Assembly (NCBI GenBank): GCA_901472405.1
Contig: LR590463.1
Location: 1,240,001 to 1,304,000 of the forward strand
Reading direction: 5' to 3'
Origin: Serratia rubidaea
Lineage (GTDB): Bacteria; Pseudomonadota; Gammaproteobacteria; Enterobacterales; Enterobacteriaceae
Length of the DNA stretch: 64,000 bases
Below the pieces are notes generated by a model. The model saw only the letters and a program-made list of their open reading frames with translations. It was not told the DNA's origin and did not search any database. The translations under genes were made by a program, and so were the position numbers. The stretch's first letter is position 1. The number at the start of each line of letters is the position of its first letter. Shown piece after piece: positions 7,786 to 19,340 of the stretch.

Positions 7786-10476
7786 TTATAAATCGAAGTC
7801 TGCGCCGTCCATTTCCGGCATGCTTTCCAGCGGCAGCAGAAACTTAAAGCTGGCGCCGCCGTGGCTGCTGCTATCCGCCCAGATCCGCCCGCCGTGCAGC
7901 TCGATAATCGCGCGGCAGATCGCCAGCCCCAGACCGACGCCGGGAATGGCGGATTCTTTATCGCCGCGGGAGAATTTGTCGAAGATATGCAGCCTTTGCT
8001 CGGCGGCAATGCCGGGGCCGTTATCCCAGATTTCCACCTCCAGCCACTCCGGCAACGTGCGGGCGCGAATACCGATAATAGCATCCTGCCCGGCATATTT
8101 ATCGGCATTTTCCAACAGGTTGGTGAAGACACGCTCCAATAAACTGCCGTCGCAGTTGATCAGCACCATTTCGTCGGGCAGTTCCACCTTGATCTCATGC
8201 TGGTTAAAGATCGGCTCCAACATATGCAGCGATGCGCCGACGATCTCCTCCAGCGACTGCCACTCTTTACGCAGGATAAACCCGCCGGACTGAATGCGCG
8301 CCATATCCAGCAGATTATTCACCAGCCGGGTGGTGCTCAGCACCTGCTGACGGATCTGGCTGGCCTGCGGGGCGTGCTTGGAGCCTTCCGCCGCCAGGTC
8401 CAGCGTCAGAATCTCCGCCTGCCCGAACAGCACCGTCAGCGGGGTGCGCAGATCGTGCGACAGCGCCGCCAGCAGCGAATTGCGCAGCTGTTCGCGTTCG
8501 GTATCCAGCCGCGCCTGCGCGGCGCTGCGCGCCAGCTGCTGACGTTCCAGCGCGCTGGCGATCAGCACGCTGAAGGTTTGCAGCAGCCGCTGCTGTTCCG
8601 GCACCATCAGCTGGCGCAGGTTGGTCGGTTCGATGGCCAGCAGGCCGAAGGTGTGCTGCGAGGTTTTCAGCGGCAGCAGTTGGTAAGGCACGCCGGGCAG
8701 CGTATCGGTGCCCGCGCCGGCAGGCTGCCCCTTGTCATAGCTCCAGCGGGCGATGGCCTCATCCACCGACAGCATGCCGCCGTCCTGACCGGTCATCTGC
8801 CGCAGCTGGCCGTCTTCCTGCGCAGCATCAGCACGGTTTTGGCGTGGAAACTGCTGGAGAGGAAATGGCGGCTGGTGTCGGCGACGTCCTCGGCGGTCAG
8901 CGCCTGGCTCAGGCCGTGCGACATTTCGTACAGGTGACGTGCCGCTGTTCGCGGTAGCGCGCCACCCGCGCCTGATAGCGCACGCCGGCGGTAAGGTTAC
9001 CGATGGTGATGCCGACGGTCAGCATCACCGCAAAGGTCAGCAGATACTGCACATCGCTGACGGCGAATGACCAGTGCGGCTGGACAAAGAACAGATCGAA
9101 GCTGGCGACGTTGATCACCGCGGCCAGCACCGACGGCCAGCGGCCGAAGAACAGCGCGACAATCACCACGCCGAGCAGGTACACCATCACCAGGTTGGCC
9201 TGATCGAACCCCGGCAGCAGCCATTGGGAGAGCAGGGTGATCAGCGCGCACAGCGCGAACGCCACCGCGCAGCCGCGCAGCTGCATGCGCCACTTCTCGC
9301 TGAAGCTGCGGTTGTCGGGGTCCTTCAGTACGCTCGGCGGACGTTCATCCTCCAGCGCCACGATCACCAGATCGAGATCCGGCCCCAGCTGGCCGAGGCG
9401 GTCGGCGAAGCTGCTGCGGAACTTCCAGCGTTGCTCGCCGCGCCGGCCGATAATGATTTTGCCCAGGTTATGTTCGCGGGCGTAGCGCAGCACCGCGCGC
9501 TCTTCCGACGGCGCGGCCAGCGTGGCGGTTTCTGCGCCCAGCTCCTGCGCCAGACGCAGCGCGCGCAGAATGGCGCGGCGGCGGGTTTCCGGCAGCCGGT
9601 GCAGTTTGGGGTTTCCACATAGACCGCGTGCCAGTGGCAGCCGAGCCGCGCCGCCAGGCGGGCGGCGATCCGCACCAGCTTTTCGCTGCCGCTGTTGTGG
9701 CCGACGCACAGCAAAATGCTGTCGCGGGTATGCCAGACTTTCTCCCGCCCCTGGGTATCGCGGAAGGCGCGCATCTGGTCGTCCACCCGGTCGGCGGTGC
9801 GGCGCAGCGCCAGCTCGCGCAGGGCGATCAGATTGCCCTTACGGAAGAAGTGCTCAATGGCGCGTTCGGCGTGGCCGGGCAGATACACCTTGCCTTCATT
9901 CAATCGCCGCTGCAGATCGTCCGGCGGCAGGTCGACCAGCACCACCTCAGTGGCCTGATCGAAGACGTGATCGGGGACGGTTTCGCGCACGCGTATGCCG
10001 GTAATGCCGCCGACCACGTCGTTCAGGCTCTCCAGGTGCTGTACGTTGACGGTGGTCAGCACGTCGATGCCGGCATCCAGCAGCTCCTCCACATCCTGCC
10101 AGCGCTTGGGGTGGCGCGAGCCGTGGGCGTTGCTGTGGGCCAGTTCATCCATCAGGATCAGCGCCGGGTGACGCGCCAGCGCGGCGTCCAGATCGAATTC
10201 GCGCACCACGCGGCCGCGGTGCTGGATCCGTTTTTGCGGCAGTACGCTCAGCCCGTCCAGCAGCGCGGCGGTTTCATTGCGGCCGTGGGTTTCCACCACC
10301 CCGACCAGAACGTCAAGGCCCAGAGCGCGTTGCCTCTGGGCCTCTTGCAGCATGGCGTAGGTTTTGCCGACGCCGGCGCAGGCGCCGAAAAACACCTTCA
10401 GGCGGCCGCGCGGTTTTTCGTTGGCGACCGCCAGCAGGCTGTCCGGGTCGGGGCGCTGCTGTTCATCATCAACCAT
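7786..10476 (-). CDS. kdpD: Sensor kinase KdpD (three single-base deletions)
   Basis: Spans the full KdpD length (about 897 codons after correction). The N-terminal domain has the Walker-like GACAGVGKT and the KdpD domain, then a universal-stress-like domain, four membrane segments (ALCALITLLSQWLL onwards), a GAF-like region, the H-box LAALSHDLRTPLTVLFG, and ATP-binding WDNGPGI and GVGLGLAICRA. It senses low K+ and turgor and phosphorylates KdpE. The frame breaks near 9610-9617 (VETP|KLHRL), near 8942 (EQR|TRHLYEM) and near 8820 (MLR|QEDGQL). Each break is restored by adding one base, and the flanking protein is intact throughout. Sequencing error is much more likely than a real pseudogene. 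Confidence 0.9.
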
Positions 10477-10504
10477 GGAAACTCCTTGTCTGGCAACGAA
10501 AAAG

Positions 10505-10530
10505 GGGTTCGCCGCGGCGAACCCGTAGAA
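10505..10530 (-). terminator. Stem-loop between kdpC and kdpD
   Basis: A perfect 20-base palindrome GGGTTCGCCGCGGCGAACCC at 10505-10524, followed on the minus strand by CTTTTT. It lies in the 75-base gap between kdpC and kdpD and could attenuate transcription from the structural genes into the regulatory genes. Confidence 0.6.
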
Positions 10531-10551
10531 AAATGGACATCCCCGTCACGC

Positions 10552-11121
10552 TTATTGCAGCGCGTCCAGCGCCTGGTTCAGCTGCAGCACATTGACCGTG
10601 GTCGTACCGATAAAGCTCGGCACCGGCCGCTCGCTGTATTCGGCGATTAAGCGCGCCACCTGCGCCGGCGGCAGCTGGCGGGCGGCGGCCACGCGGGCCA
10701 GCTGATACTGCGCCGCGGCGACGGAGATCTGCGGGTCGAGGCCGCTGCCGGAGGCGGTCAGCAGGTCGACCGGGATCGGGCCGTGCATGGTCGGGTTGGC
10801 CTGGCGCAGCAGGGCGGCCCGTTCGGCGAAGGCTTTATCCAGTTCCGGGTTCGACGCCGCCAGATTGCTGCCGCCTGACGCTTCGGCATTATAGGCCGAA
10901 TCGGCGGTGGCGGAAGGGCGGCCCCAGAAATAGCGCGGCTGGGTAAAATTCTGGCCGATCAACGCCGAGCCGGCCAGTTTGTCGCTGTGATACAGCAGCG
11001 AACCGTTGGCCTGCTGGGAAAACAGCAGCTGCGCCAGGCCGGTGGTCAGCAGCGGGTAGGCGATGCCGGTGAGCAGCGTCAGCAAAATCAGCATCACCAG
11101 CGCAGGACGTAAATAAGACAT
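10552..11121 (-). CDS. kdpC: K+-transporting ATPase subunit C
   Basis: The 189-residue KdpC subunit of the KdpFABC complex. It has a single N-terminal membrane segment (LVMLILLTLLTGIAYPLL) and a periplasmic domain with SALIGQNFTQPRYFWGRPSA and ASGSGLDPQIS, both conserved in the family. KdpC helps K+ enter the KdpA channel-like subunit. The gene follows kdpB after 18 bases and has a GGAGAAAC ribosome site. It is intact, unlike its neighbours kdpB and kdpA. Confidence 0.96.
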   Translation of the reverse strand: MSYLRPALVMLILLTLLTGIAYPLLTTGLAQLLFSQQANGSLLYHSDKLAGSALIGQNFTQPRYFWGRPSATADSAYNAEASGGSNLAASNPELDKAFAERAALLRQANPTMHGPIPVDLLTASGSGLDPQISVAAAQYQLARVAAARQLPPAQVARLIAEYSERPVPSFIGTTTVNVLQLNQALDALQ

Positions 11122-11139
11122 GGTGTTTCTCCTTAACGG

Positions 11140-13210
<2,071 letters not shown>

Positions 13211-13233
13211 AACTATTTCTCTCTAAGAAGCCG

Positions 13234-14924
13234 TTAACGGGCCAGCCAAATCTGTAAATGCTCGGCCACCGGGCCCAGCGCCAGAGCAGGAATAAAGGTC
13301 AGGGCGCCAACCAGCAGTACGGTGCCGATCAGCAGGCCGACAAACAGCGGCCGTAGGTCGGCAGGGTGCCGTTCCCCGCCGGCTGACGATTTTTGGCGCA
13401 AGAGTGAACCGGCGATCGCCAGCACCGGCAGGATCACGCCGAAGCGGCCAACCAGCATGGCGAAGGCCAGCAGCAGGTTGTAGAACGGCGTGTTGACGCT
13501 CAGCCCGGCGAAGGCGCTGCCGTTGTTGTTGGCGGCGGAGGAGAAGGCGTACAGCACTTCGCTCAGCCCGTGGGCGCCGGGGTTGAGGATACCGCTGCGT
13601 CCGGCGTCGGTTGCCAGCGCCAGCGCGCTGCCCAGCAGCACCAGCGTCGGCGTCACCAGGATTCGCCAGCGCGGTCATTTTCATCTCATCGACGTCGATT
13701 TTTTTCCCCAGATACTCCGGCGTGCGGCCAATCATCAGCCCGGCGATAAACACCGTCAGCAGGACGAACAGCAGCATGCCGTACAGCCCGGAGCCGACGC
13801 CGCCGAACACCACTTCGCCGATCTGCATCAGCCACATCGGCACCATGCCCCCCAGCGCGGTGAAGGAGTCATGCATGGCGTTGACCGCGCCGCAGGAGGC
13901 GGCGGTGGTGACCACGGAGAACAGGCTGCTGGCAAGGATGCCGAAGCGCGACTCTTTGCCTTCCATATTGATCATGCTGTCGGCGCCGGCTGCGCTCAGG
14001 TGCGGGTTGCCCGCCTGTTCGGCGTACATCACCACCACCACGGCGACGACGAAGATCAGCGACATCGCCCAGAGCAGCGTATGACCCTGACGGTTTTCAC
14101 CGGCGGCCTGGCCGAAGGCGAAGCACAGCGCGCTGGGGATCAGGAAGATCGCCAGCATCTGCACCATATTGCTCAGCGCGGTGGGGTTTTCAAACGGATG
14201 CGACGAGTTGGCGCCAAAGAAGCCGCCGCCGTTGGTGCCGAGCATCTTGATCGCTTCCTGAGAGGCCACCGGCCCCATCGGCAGCACCTGTTGGCCGCCT
14301 TCCAGCGTGGTCAGATGCAGGTAAGGCGACAGGTTCTGCAGCACGCCCTGGCTGACGAAAAACAGCGCGATAAGCAGTGACAGCGGCAGCAGGACGTACA
14401 GCGTGATACGCCAGATATCCAGCCAGGCGTTGCCGATGGTGGCGCTGGAGCGGCGGCTGAACGCGCGGATCAGCGCAAAGGCGACGGCGATGCCGCTGGC
14501 GGCGGAGAGGAAGTTCTGCACCGTCAGACCGGCCATCTGGCTGAGGTAGCTGAGGGTGCTTTCACCGCTGTAAGCCTGCCAGTTGGTATTGGTGACGAAG
14601 CTGACGGCGGTGTTCAGCGCCAGATGCCAGGACATGCCCGGGAAGCCCTGCGGGTTGAGCGGCAGCGCGCCCTGGCCCATTAACAGCGCCATCAGCAGGA
14701 TGATGCCAAGCAGGTTGAAGAGCAGGATCGCCAGCGCATACTGACGCCAGTTCATCTCTTCCCCGCGGCTGCCGCTGCAGCTGCGGATAAAGCGTTCGCT
14801 GTGACGCAGCACGGGCAGGGGGCTCGCCTTCAATCAGGCGCGCCAGAAAATAGCCCAGCGGGCGTGACAGAAGCAGCAGAACCAGCAGGAAGCTGGCGAT
14901 AAACAGAAAGGCTGATGCAGCCAT
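13234..14924 (-). CDS. kdpA: K+-transporting ATPase subunit A (two one-base insertions)
   Basis: The K+-binding, channel-like membrane subunit, about 562 residues after correction. The start MAASAFLF is supported by a GGAGG ribosome site and by TGATG overlap with kdpF. Selectivity-filter-like loops are visible: [37 protein letters not shown] and NNNGSAFAG. Frame breaks occur at the G run 14818-14822 (RLIEGEP|LPVLRH) and at 13662-13663 (KMTALA|ILVTPTL). Both are repaired by removing one base. The C-terminus [17 protein letters not shown] matches the family. Confidence 0.92.
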
Positions 14925-15013
14925 CAGAAATCCTCCGCGTTGAACAGGGCGTAAACCAGATAGCCCAACAGCAGCAGGACCAACAGCGCGCCAGCGATAA
15001 CGCTGATACTCAC
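14924..15013 (-). CDS. kdpF: Small Kdp subunit KdpF
   Basis: A 29-residue membrane peptide starting with GTG, read as MSISVIAGALL, then VLLLLGYLVYALFNAEDF. The sequence matches E. coli KdpF closely (LLLGYLVYAL core). KdpF is a single transmembrane helix that stabilises the KdpABC complex. GTG at 15013 has an upstream GGAGGT ribosome site at proper distance, and the stop overlaps the kdpA start (TGATG). It is the first gene of the operon. Confidence 0.93.
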   Translation of the reverse strand: MSISVIAGALLVLLLLGYLVYALFNAEDF

Positions 15014-15418
15014 GGGGCACCTCCACAGGTGACGGTTTTTGATAGCGGGAGTGTAGGAAGGCGGGTGGAAAGAAGATGAAAAAATCGCGTCGCAGGCTGT
15101 AAAAAAAGTATAAAAACGCCTGAATCATCGACATTTTTGCCGGCAGCGGCGCGGTGGAAAGGTCACCGTGAGTAACTTTTTGAGCAGGATAACCATAAGG
15201 TAACCAATGTTTAGTTAATAATTAACCATCCTGTAACAAACTTTCAGTATAAAGAGCAAAATGCGCTTTTTTTACTGATTTTAGTGGTCGGATGAGTAGT
15301 AAAATTTCATCAGTTGCGCTAAAATTTTGCGCAGTTACCAAATTCATCCGTTTATCTGTTTTTACGCCGTCGCTGCGCCTGACAGCCATGCAGCCGGCGT
15401 GCTTTTAAGGAGGTTCGC
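15014..15418. other. kdpF-ybfA divergent intergenic region
   Basis: A 405-base AT-rich region holding the kdp promoter (KdpE-like site noted separately) and the ybfA promoter. It contains the near-palindrome GTTAATAATTAAC around 15212-15224 and the symmetric TGCGCTAAAATTTTGCGCA at 15315-15333. I see no additional gene. Confidence 0.6.
15099..15116 (-). promoter_or_regulatory. Probable KdpE binding site of the kdp promoter
   Basis: On the minus strand the T-rich TTTTTATACTTTTTTTAC lies about 90 bases upstream of kdpF, the type of sequence KdpE is known to bind at the E. coli kdpFABC promoter. The assignment rests on composition and position only. Confidence 0.5.
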
Positions 15419-15625
15419 ATGTCTACCTATCAAGCTTATCCATTGCATCGGATTCTCCTGCGCCGCGGCGCAGTGATCCTGGCCGGCGTTCTGGCCCTGC
15501 CGGTGATGCTGTTCCGCTCCGATCGCGCGCGTTTTTACAGCTATCTGCACCGCGTCTGGTCAAAAACCAGCGATAAGCCGGTCTGGCTGCAACAGGCGGA
15601 ACTGGCCTCCGGCGATTTTTACTAA
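15419..15625 (+). CDS. ybfA: YbfA, DUF2517 family small membrane protein
   Basis: A 68-residue protein with one membrane segment ([16 protein letters not shown]) and a conserved C-terminal half [20 protein letters not shown] that is almost identical to E. coli YbfA. The gene has a strong AAGGAGG ribosome site and is divergent from kdpFABC, the conserved position. Function is unknown. The protein is likely in the inner membrane with the conserved tail on one side. Confidence 0.9.
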   Translation: MSTYQAYPLHRILLRRGAVILAGVLALPVMLFRSDRARFYSYLHRVWSKTSDKPVWLQQAELASGDFY

Positions 15626-15644
15626 GCCGCGCCTATCCCCTGCA

Positions 15645-15671
15645 ACCCTCGCTTCGGCGGGGGTTTTTTTA
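15645..15671 (+). terminator. Rho-independent terminator of ybfA
   Basis: Stem AACCCTCGC/GCGGGGGTT with TTCG loop, followed by a T run, about 20 bases after the stop codon. Confidence 0.85.
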
Positions 15672-15836
15672 TGCCCGTCGCCGGCGGGCGGCGTCGTCTT
15701 AACCGTCGAATTCTTCTATACTTTTAGTATTGTTCAACGCTGCGGCGGTCAATCTCCCGGTTGTCGCGCCGCCCGGCGTCGCGCGTGATTTTTGGTGTTC
15801 TCCGTCAGCGCGGCGGGGATTGATGGAAGGAAGGTT

Positions 15837-17267
15837 ATGACCACCCATCTGGTCTGGCTGCGCAACGATCTGCGCATTACGGACAATAAGGCGCTGCACG
15901 CCGCCTGCCGCGATCCGCAGGCGCAGGTGGTGGCGCTGTTTATCGCCACGCCGCAGCAGTGGCGACGGCATGAGATGGCGCCGCGTCAGGCGGCGTTTAT
16001 CTACGCCAACCTGCTGCAGCTGCGGTCGCAGCTGGCGCAGCGCGGTATTCCGCTGCGGGTGCAGCAGTGTGATGACTTTGCCGCCGCGGCGCGCTGGCTG
16101 GTCGATTATTGCCGCGCCACCGGCGTCGACGCGCTGTTTTACAACCGGCAGTATGAACTGAATGAGCGGCGGCGTGACCGGCAGGTTGAAAGCGCACTGG
16201 CGGAGACGCTGACCTGCCACGCGTTTGATGACGCGTTGCTGCTGCCGCCCGGCAGCGTGCAGACCGGCAGCGGCGAGATGTATCAGGTCTTTACGCCGTT
16301 TCGTAAGGCGTTTTTACAGCGTCTGCTCAGTGCGGATGTGCGCTCCCTGCCGGCGCCGTCGGTGCGGGCGGGCGGCGCGATTGCCGAGCCGGCGGCGCCG
16401 GAGCCGTTTGCGTACCCCGATGCCGAATGGGATGCGGCATTTCCGCCGGGTGAGGAGCACGCCCTGCGCCGGCTGCGCGCCTTCTGCCGCGAGCAGGTCG
16501 AGGATTACCGGCAGCGGCGCGATTTTCCGGCGCTGGACGCCACCAGCGGCCTGTCGCCGTATCTGGCCCTGGGGGTGTTATCACCGCGTCAGTGCTTCAA
16601 CCGGCTGCGGCTCACCTGCCCTGACTTGCTGACGCAGCCGGAGAGCGGCGCATTTACCTGGCTGAATGAGTTAATCTGGCGTGAGTTTTACCGCCATCTG
16701 CTGGTGGCTCATCCGGCGTTGTGCCGTCACCGCCCGTTTATCGGTTGGACGGACGCCGTCCGCTGGAACCCGGACGCCGAGGCGCTGCAGGCCTGGCAGC
16801 AGGGGCGAACCGGCTACCCGATTGTTGATGCGGCCATGCGGCAGCTGAACCACACTGGATGGATGCATAACCGCCTGCGGATGATCGTCGCCAGTTTTCT
16901 GGTGAAGGATCTCCTGATCGACTGGCGCGCCGGCGAGCGCTACTTTATGCGCCAGCTGCTGGATGGCGACTTTGCCGCCAACAACGGCGGCTGGCAGTGG
17001 GCGGCGTCGACCGGCACCGATGCGGCGCCTTACTTCCGCATCTTCAACCCGACAACGCAGGGCGAACGTTTTGATCCGCAAGGCGCTTTTATCCGTAAAT
17101 GGTTGCCCGAACTGGCGGATGTACCGGACAATGAGCTTCATCATCCCCATCGCTGGGCGGAACAACAGGGCGTGGCGCTGGCGTATCCGCCGCCGATCGT
17201 CGACCACCGCCAGGCGCGGCTGACGACGCTGGCGGCGTTTGAGGCGGCGAAACGCGGGGGAGAGTAA
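15837..17267 (+). CDS. phrB: Deoxyribodipyrimidine photolyase
   Basis: Light-driven repair of cyclobutane pyrimidine dimers. The 476-residue protein aligns along its length with E. coli PhrB. The N-terminal antenna-binding domain starts MTTHLVWLRNDLRITDN. The C-terminal FAD domain carries WLNELIWREFYRHLL, GYPIVDAAMRQLN, GWMHNRLRMI and GDFAANNGGWQWAASTGTD, with the tryptophans of the electron-transfer chain. ATG at 15837 has the AAGGAAGG ribosome site. In E. coli the gene also follows ybfA, so the order is conserved. Confidence 0.96.
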   Translation: MTTHLVWLRNDLRITDNKALHAACRDPQAQVVALFIATPQQWRRHEMAPRQAAFIYANLLQLRSQLAQRGIPLRVQQCDDFAAAARWLVDYCRATGVDALFYNRQYELNERRRDRQVESALAETLTCHAFDDALLLPPGSVQTGSGEMYQVFTPFRKAFLQRLLSADVRSLPAPSVRAGGAIAEPAAPEPFAYPDAEWDAAFPPGEEHALRRLRAFCREQVEDYRQRRDFPALDATSGLSPYLALGVLSPRQCFNRLRLTCPDLLTQPESGAFTWLNELIWREFYRHLLVAHPALCRHRPFIGWTDAVRWNPDAEALQAWQQGRTGYPIVDAAMRQLNHTGWMHNRLRMIVASFLVKDLLIDWRAGERYFMRQLLDGDFAANNGGWQWAASTGTDAAPYFRIFNPTTQGERFDPQGAFIRKWLPELADVPDNELHHPHRWAEQQGVALAYPPPIVDHRQARLTTLAAFEAAKRGGE

Positions 17268-17290
17268 CGGTCACCGCAAGGAGCAAACTT

Positions 17291-18271
17291 ATGTTGAAGA
17301 CAATACTGGCCGTCTGTCTGAGCGGCTATTCGGCGCTGGCGCTGGCCGGGTTTGACGTGGTGGCGCTCGGCGTCGACGGCGGGGTCAGCGACGGCAATCT
17401 GACCTCTTATCTTATCCGCAGCGACGGTCAGACGCAGTATGTGGCGCTGGACGCCGGCTCGCTGCTGCCCGGTATCGGCAAAGGGCTGGAGCAGGGCAGC
17501 TTCCCGCAGGTAACGCCGGAAGCGGCGGCGCCGTATACGCCGCAGGGCCATATTTTCCGCCGGCTGATCGGCGCCTATTTTATCAGCCATGCGCATCTCG
17601 ACCATCTGGCCGGCCTGATTATCGCCTCGCCGGAAGACGCGAAAAAGACGGTATATGCCTCGAACGACACGGTATTGACGCTGCGCAACCACTATTTTAA
17701 CTGGAAGAGCTGGCCAAACTTCAGCGATTCCGGCAACGGTCAGCGCCTTGGCACCTACCGGCTGCAGCCGGTGCGCGAGCAGCAGCGCTTTACCTTCGGC
17801 ACCACCGGGCTGAGCGGGGTGATGTATCCGCTCAGCCATGCGGGTTACCACTCTTCGATGGTGTTGCTGTCCGACCGTACGGACGCTTTCGCCTATTTTG
17901 GCGACACCGGGCCGGACGCGCTGGAGAAGTCGCGCCAGCTGGACAGCGTCTGGCGGGCGTTGGGGCCGCTGATTGCCGATAAAAAACTAAAGGGCATGAT
18001 TATTGAAACCTCTTACCCCAATGAGGTGTCAGACAGCAAACTCTATGGCCACCTTACTCCGGCCTGGCTGCTGAAGGAGCTGAAGAATCTGCAAAAATAC
18101 AGCGGCGGCGACGGTTCGCTCACCGGGCTGCCGATCGTCATCAGCCATATCAAACCGAGCCTGAGGCAGGGAGACGATCGGCGCGCCGTGATTCAACAGC
18201 AGCTGGAGCAGGGCAACGATTTGGGTGTTAAATTTATTTTTATGGCGCAGGGCGAACGTCAGCAGTTTTAA
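17291..18271 (+). CDS. cpdP: Class II 3',5'-cyclic-nucleotide phosphodiesterase, secreted
   Basis: A 326-residue protein with a signal peptide (MLKTILAVCLSGYSALALA). The fold is metallo-beta-lactamase-like: metal ligands are in SHAHLDHLAG around residue 98, with further ligands at PLSHAGYHSS, FGDTGPD, and the C-terminal ISHIKPS. This pattern is that of PDEase II, such as Vibrio fischeri CpdP and yeast PDE1. It should hydrolyse cAMP in the periplasm, perhaps allowing use of external cAMP. It starts 23 bases after phrB, so the two may be cotranscribed. The symbol is by family resemblance. Confidence 0.85.
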   Translation: MLKTILAVCLSGYSALALAGFDVVALGVDGGVSDGNLTSYLIRSDGQTQYVALDAGSLLPGIGKGLEQGSFPQVTPEAAAPYTPQGHIFRRLIGAYFISHAHLDHLAGLIIASPEDAKKTVYASNDTVLTLRNHYFNWKSWPNFSDSGNGQRLGTYRLQPVREQQRFTFGTTGLSGVMYPLSHAGYHSSMVLLSDRTDAFAYFGDTGPDALEKSRQLDSVWRALGPLIADKKLKGMIIETSYPNEVSDSKLYGHLTPAWLLKELKNLQKYSGGDGSLTGLPIVISHIKPSLRQGDDRRAVIQQQLEQGNDLGVKFIFMAQGERQQF

Positions 18272-18337
18272 CTTCGCTCCCCGTCGCCCGGGAAAGCGGG
18301 CGCCGGGAGCCACGCACTATGTTGAAGAGAGATGAGT

Positions 18338-19081
18338 ATGAATAACCTCGATCTGGAAAGCTTGATTAACAATGTACTTAACAGCGCCGCGTTTCAGGAC
18401 TACGCGCCAAATGGCCTGCAGGTCGAAGGACGGGAAAACGTACAGCGCATCGTCACCGGCGTAACCGCCTGCCAGGCGCTGCTGGACGCGGCGGTGGAGC
18501 ACCAGGCCGACGCCATTGTGGTGCACCACGGCTATTTCTGGAAAAACGAGGCGCCGGTGGTGCGCGGTATGAAGCGCAACCGCCTGAAAACGCTGTTGGG
18601 GAACGATATCAACCTGTACGGCTACCACCTGCCGCTGGATGCGCATCCGCTGCTGGGCAATAACGCCCAGCTGGCGCAGCTGCTGGATATCCGCGTGCTG
18701 GGCGAGGTTGAGCCGCTGGTGCCGCACGGCGAGTTTGAACAGCCGCTCAGCGGCGCAGAGCTGCAGCAGCGTCTTGAAACGCGTCTGGGCCGTGCGGTAC
18801 TGCACTGCGGCGATAATGCGCCGGCGCAGATCCGTCGGGTTGCCTGGTGCACCGGCGGCGGCCAGGGCTTTATCGACAGTGCGGCGCGTTTCGGCGTGGA
18901 TGCCTTTATCAGCGGTGAGGTGTCCGAACAGACCATCCACAGCGCGCGTGAAATGGGCATTCACTTTTTCGCCGCCGGTCATCACGCCACCGAACGCGGC
19001 GGCGTCAAGGCGCTGGGCGAATGGCTGGCCGAGCACCATGGCCTGGATGTGACCTTTATCGATATCCCGAATCCCGCCTGA
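18338..19081 (+). CDS. ybgI: Nif3-like dinuclear metal centre protein YbgI
   Basis: A 247-residue member of the GTP cyclohydrolase I type 2/NIF3 family, matching E. coli YbgI closely. Metal-binding motifs are VVHHGYFWK near residue 63, GYHLPLDAHP near 97 and the C-terminal AAGHHATERGG. E. coli YbgI forms a hexameric ring with two metals per subunit. Its physiological role is unsettled, with DNA damage tolerance suggested. ATG at 18338 is preferred over 18332 because only the former is well spaced from GAAGAGAG. In E. coli ybgI also precedes pxpBCA and nei. Confidence 0.93.
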   Translation: MNNLDLESLINNVLNSAAFQDYAPNGLQVEGRENVQRIVTGVTACQALLDAAVEHQADAIVVHHGYFWKNEAPVVRGMKRNRLKTLLGNDINLYGYHLPLDAHPLLGNNAQLAQLLDIRVLGEVEPLVPHGEFEQPLSGAELQQRLETRLGRAVLHCGDNAPAQIRRVAWCTGGGQGFIDSAARFGVDAFISGEVSEQTIHSAREMGIHFFAAGHHATERGGVKALGEWLAEHHGLDVTFIDIPNPA

Positions 19082-19091
19082 TTTTCCCCCG

Positions 19092-19123
19092 AGGGTTCAG
19101 CATGCTGAACCCTTTCGTTTTCT
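19092..19123 (+). terminator. Rho-independent terminator of ybgI
   Basis: A perfect 22-base palindromic stem with core AGGGTTCAGCATGCTGAACC at 19092-19113, then TTCGTTTTCT. It starts 11 bases after the ybgI stop codon. Confidence 0.8.
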
Positions 19124-19249
19124 ATACCTTAAATAATTTGAGCTGCGGGAAGGCGGCAGGTGCAGGGACTCCGATGCGCTGACTCAGGTCAGTGATGCGG
19201 GGGACCGAGCGCCGAAAATGCATCCGCAGCTTACGGTATGATGGTTATA
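19123..19249. repeat. Intergenic imperfect palindrome, YPAL-like
   Basis: A 127-base element beginning TATACCTTAAATAATTTGAG and ending GGTATGATGGTTATA. Its two ends are related by inversion (GAGCTGCGG near the left, CCGCAGCTT near the right), and the centre GCTGACTCAGGTCAGTG is itself symmetric. I recall very similar sequences scattered through Yersinia and Serratia intergenic regions, the non-coding palindromic repeats called YPAL. The identification is from memory and not verified. It lies between the ybgI terminator and the pxp operon. Confidence 0.6.
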
Positions 19250-19340
19250 TATCCTTATTTTTACAGGGGTTGTTGTATTGACAGCCGGCCTGCGCTCGCG
19301 CATAACTGATACGTTTTTGCAAACAATAATAAGGAGAGTA

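Noticed and set aside
7786-10476. kdpD as a true pseudogene
   Set aside because: The three breaks are single bases with complete domains around them, and equal damage is seen in essential genes of this window.
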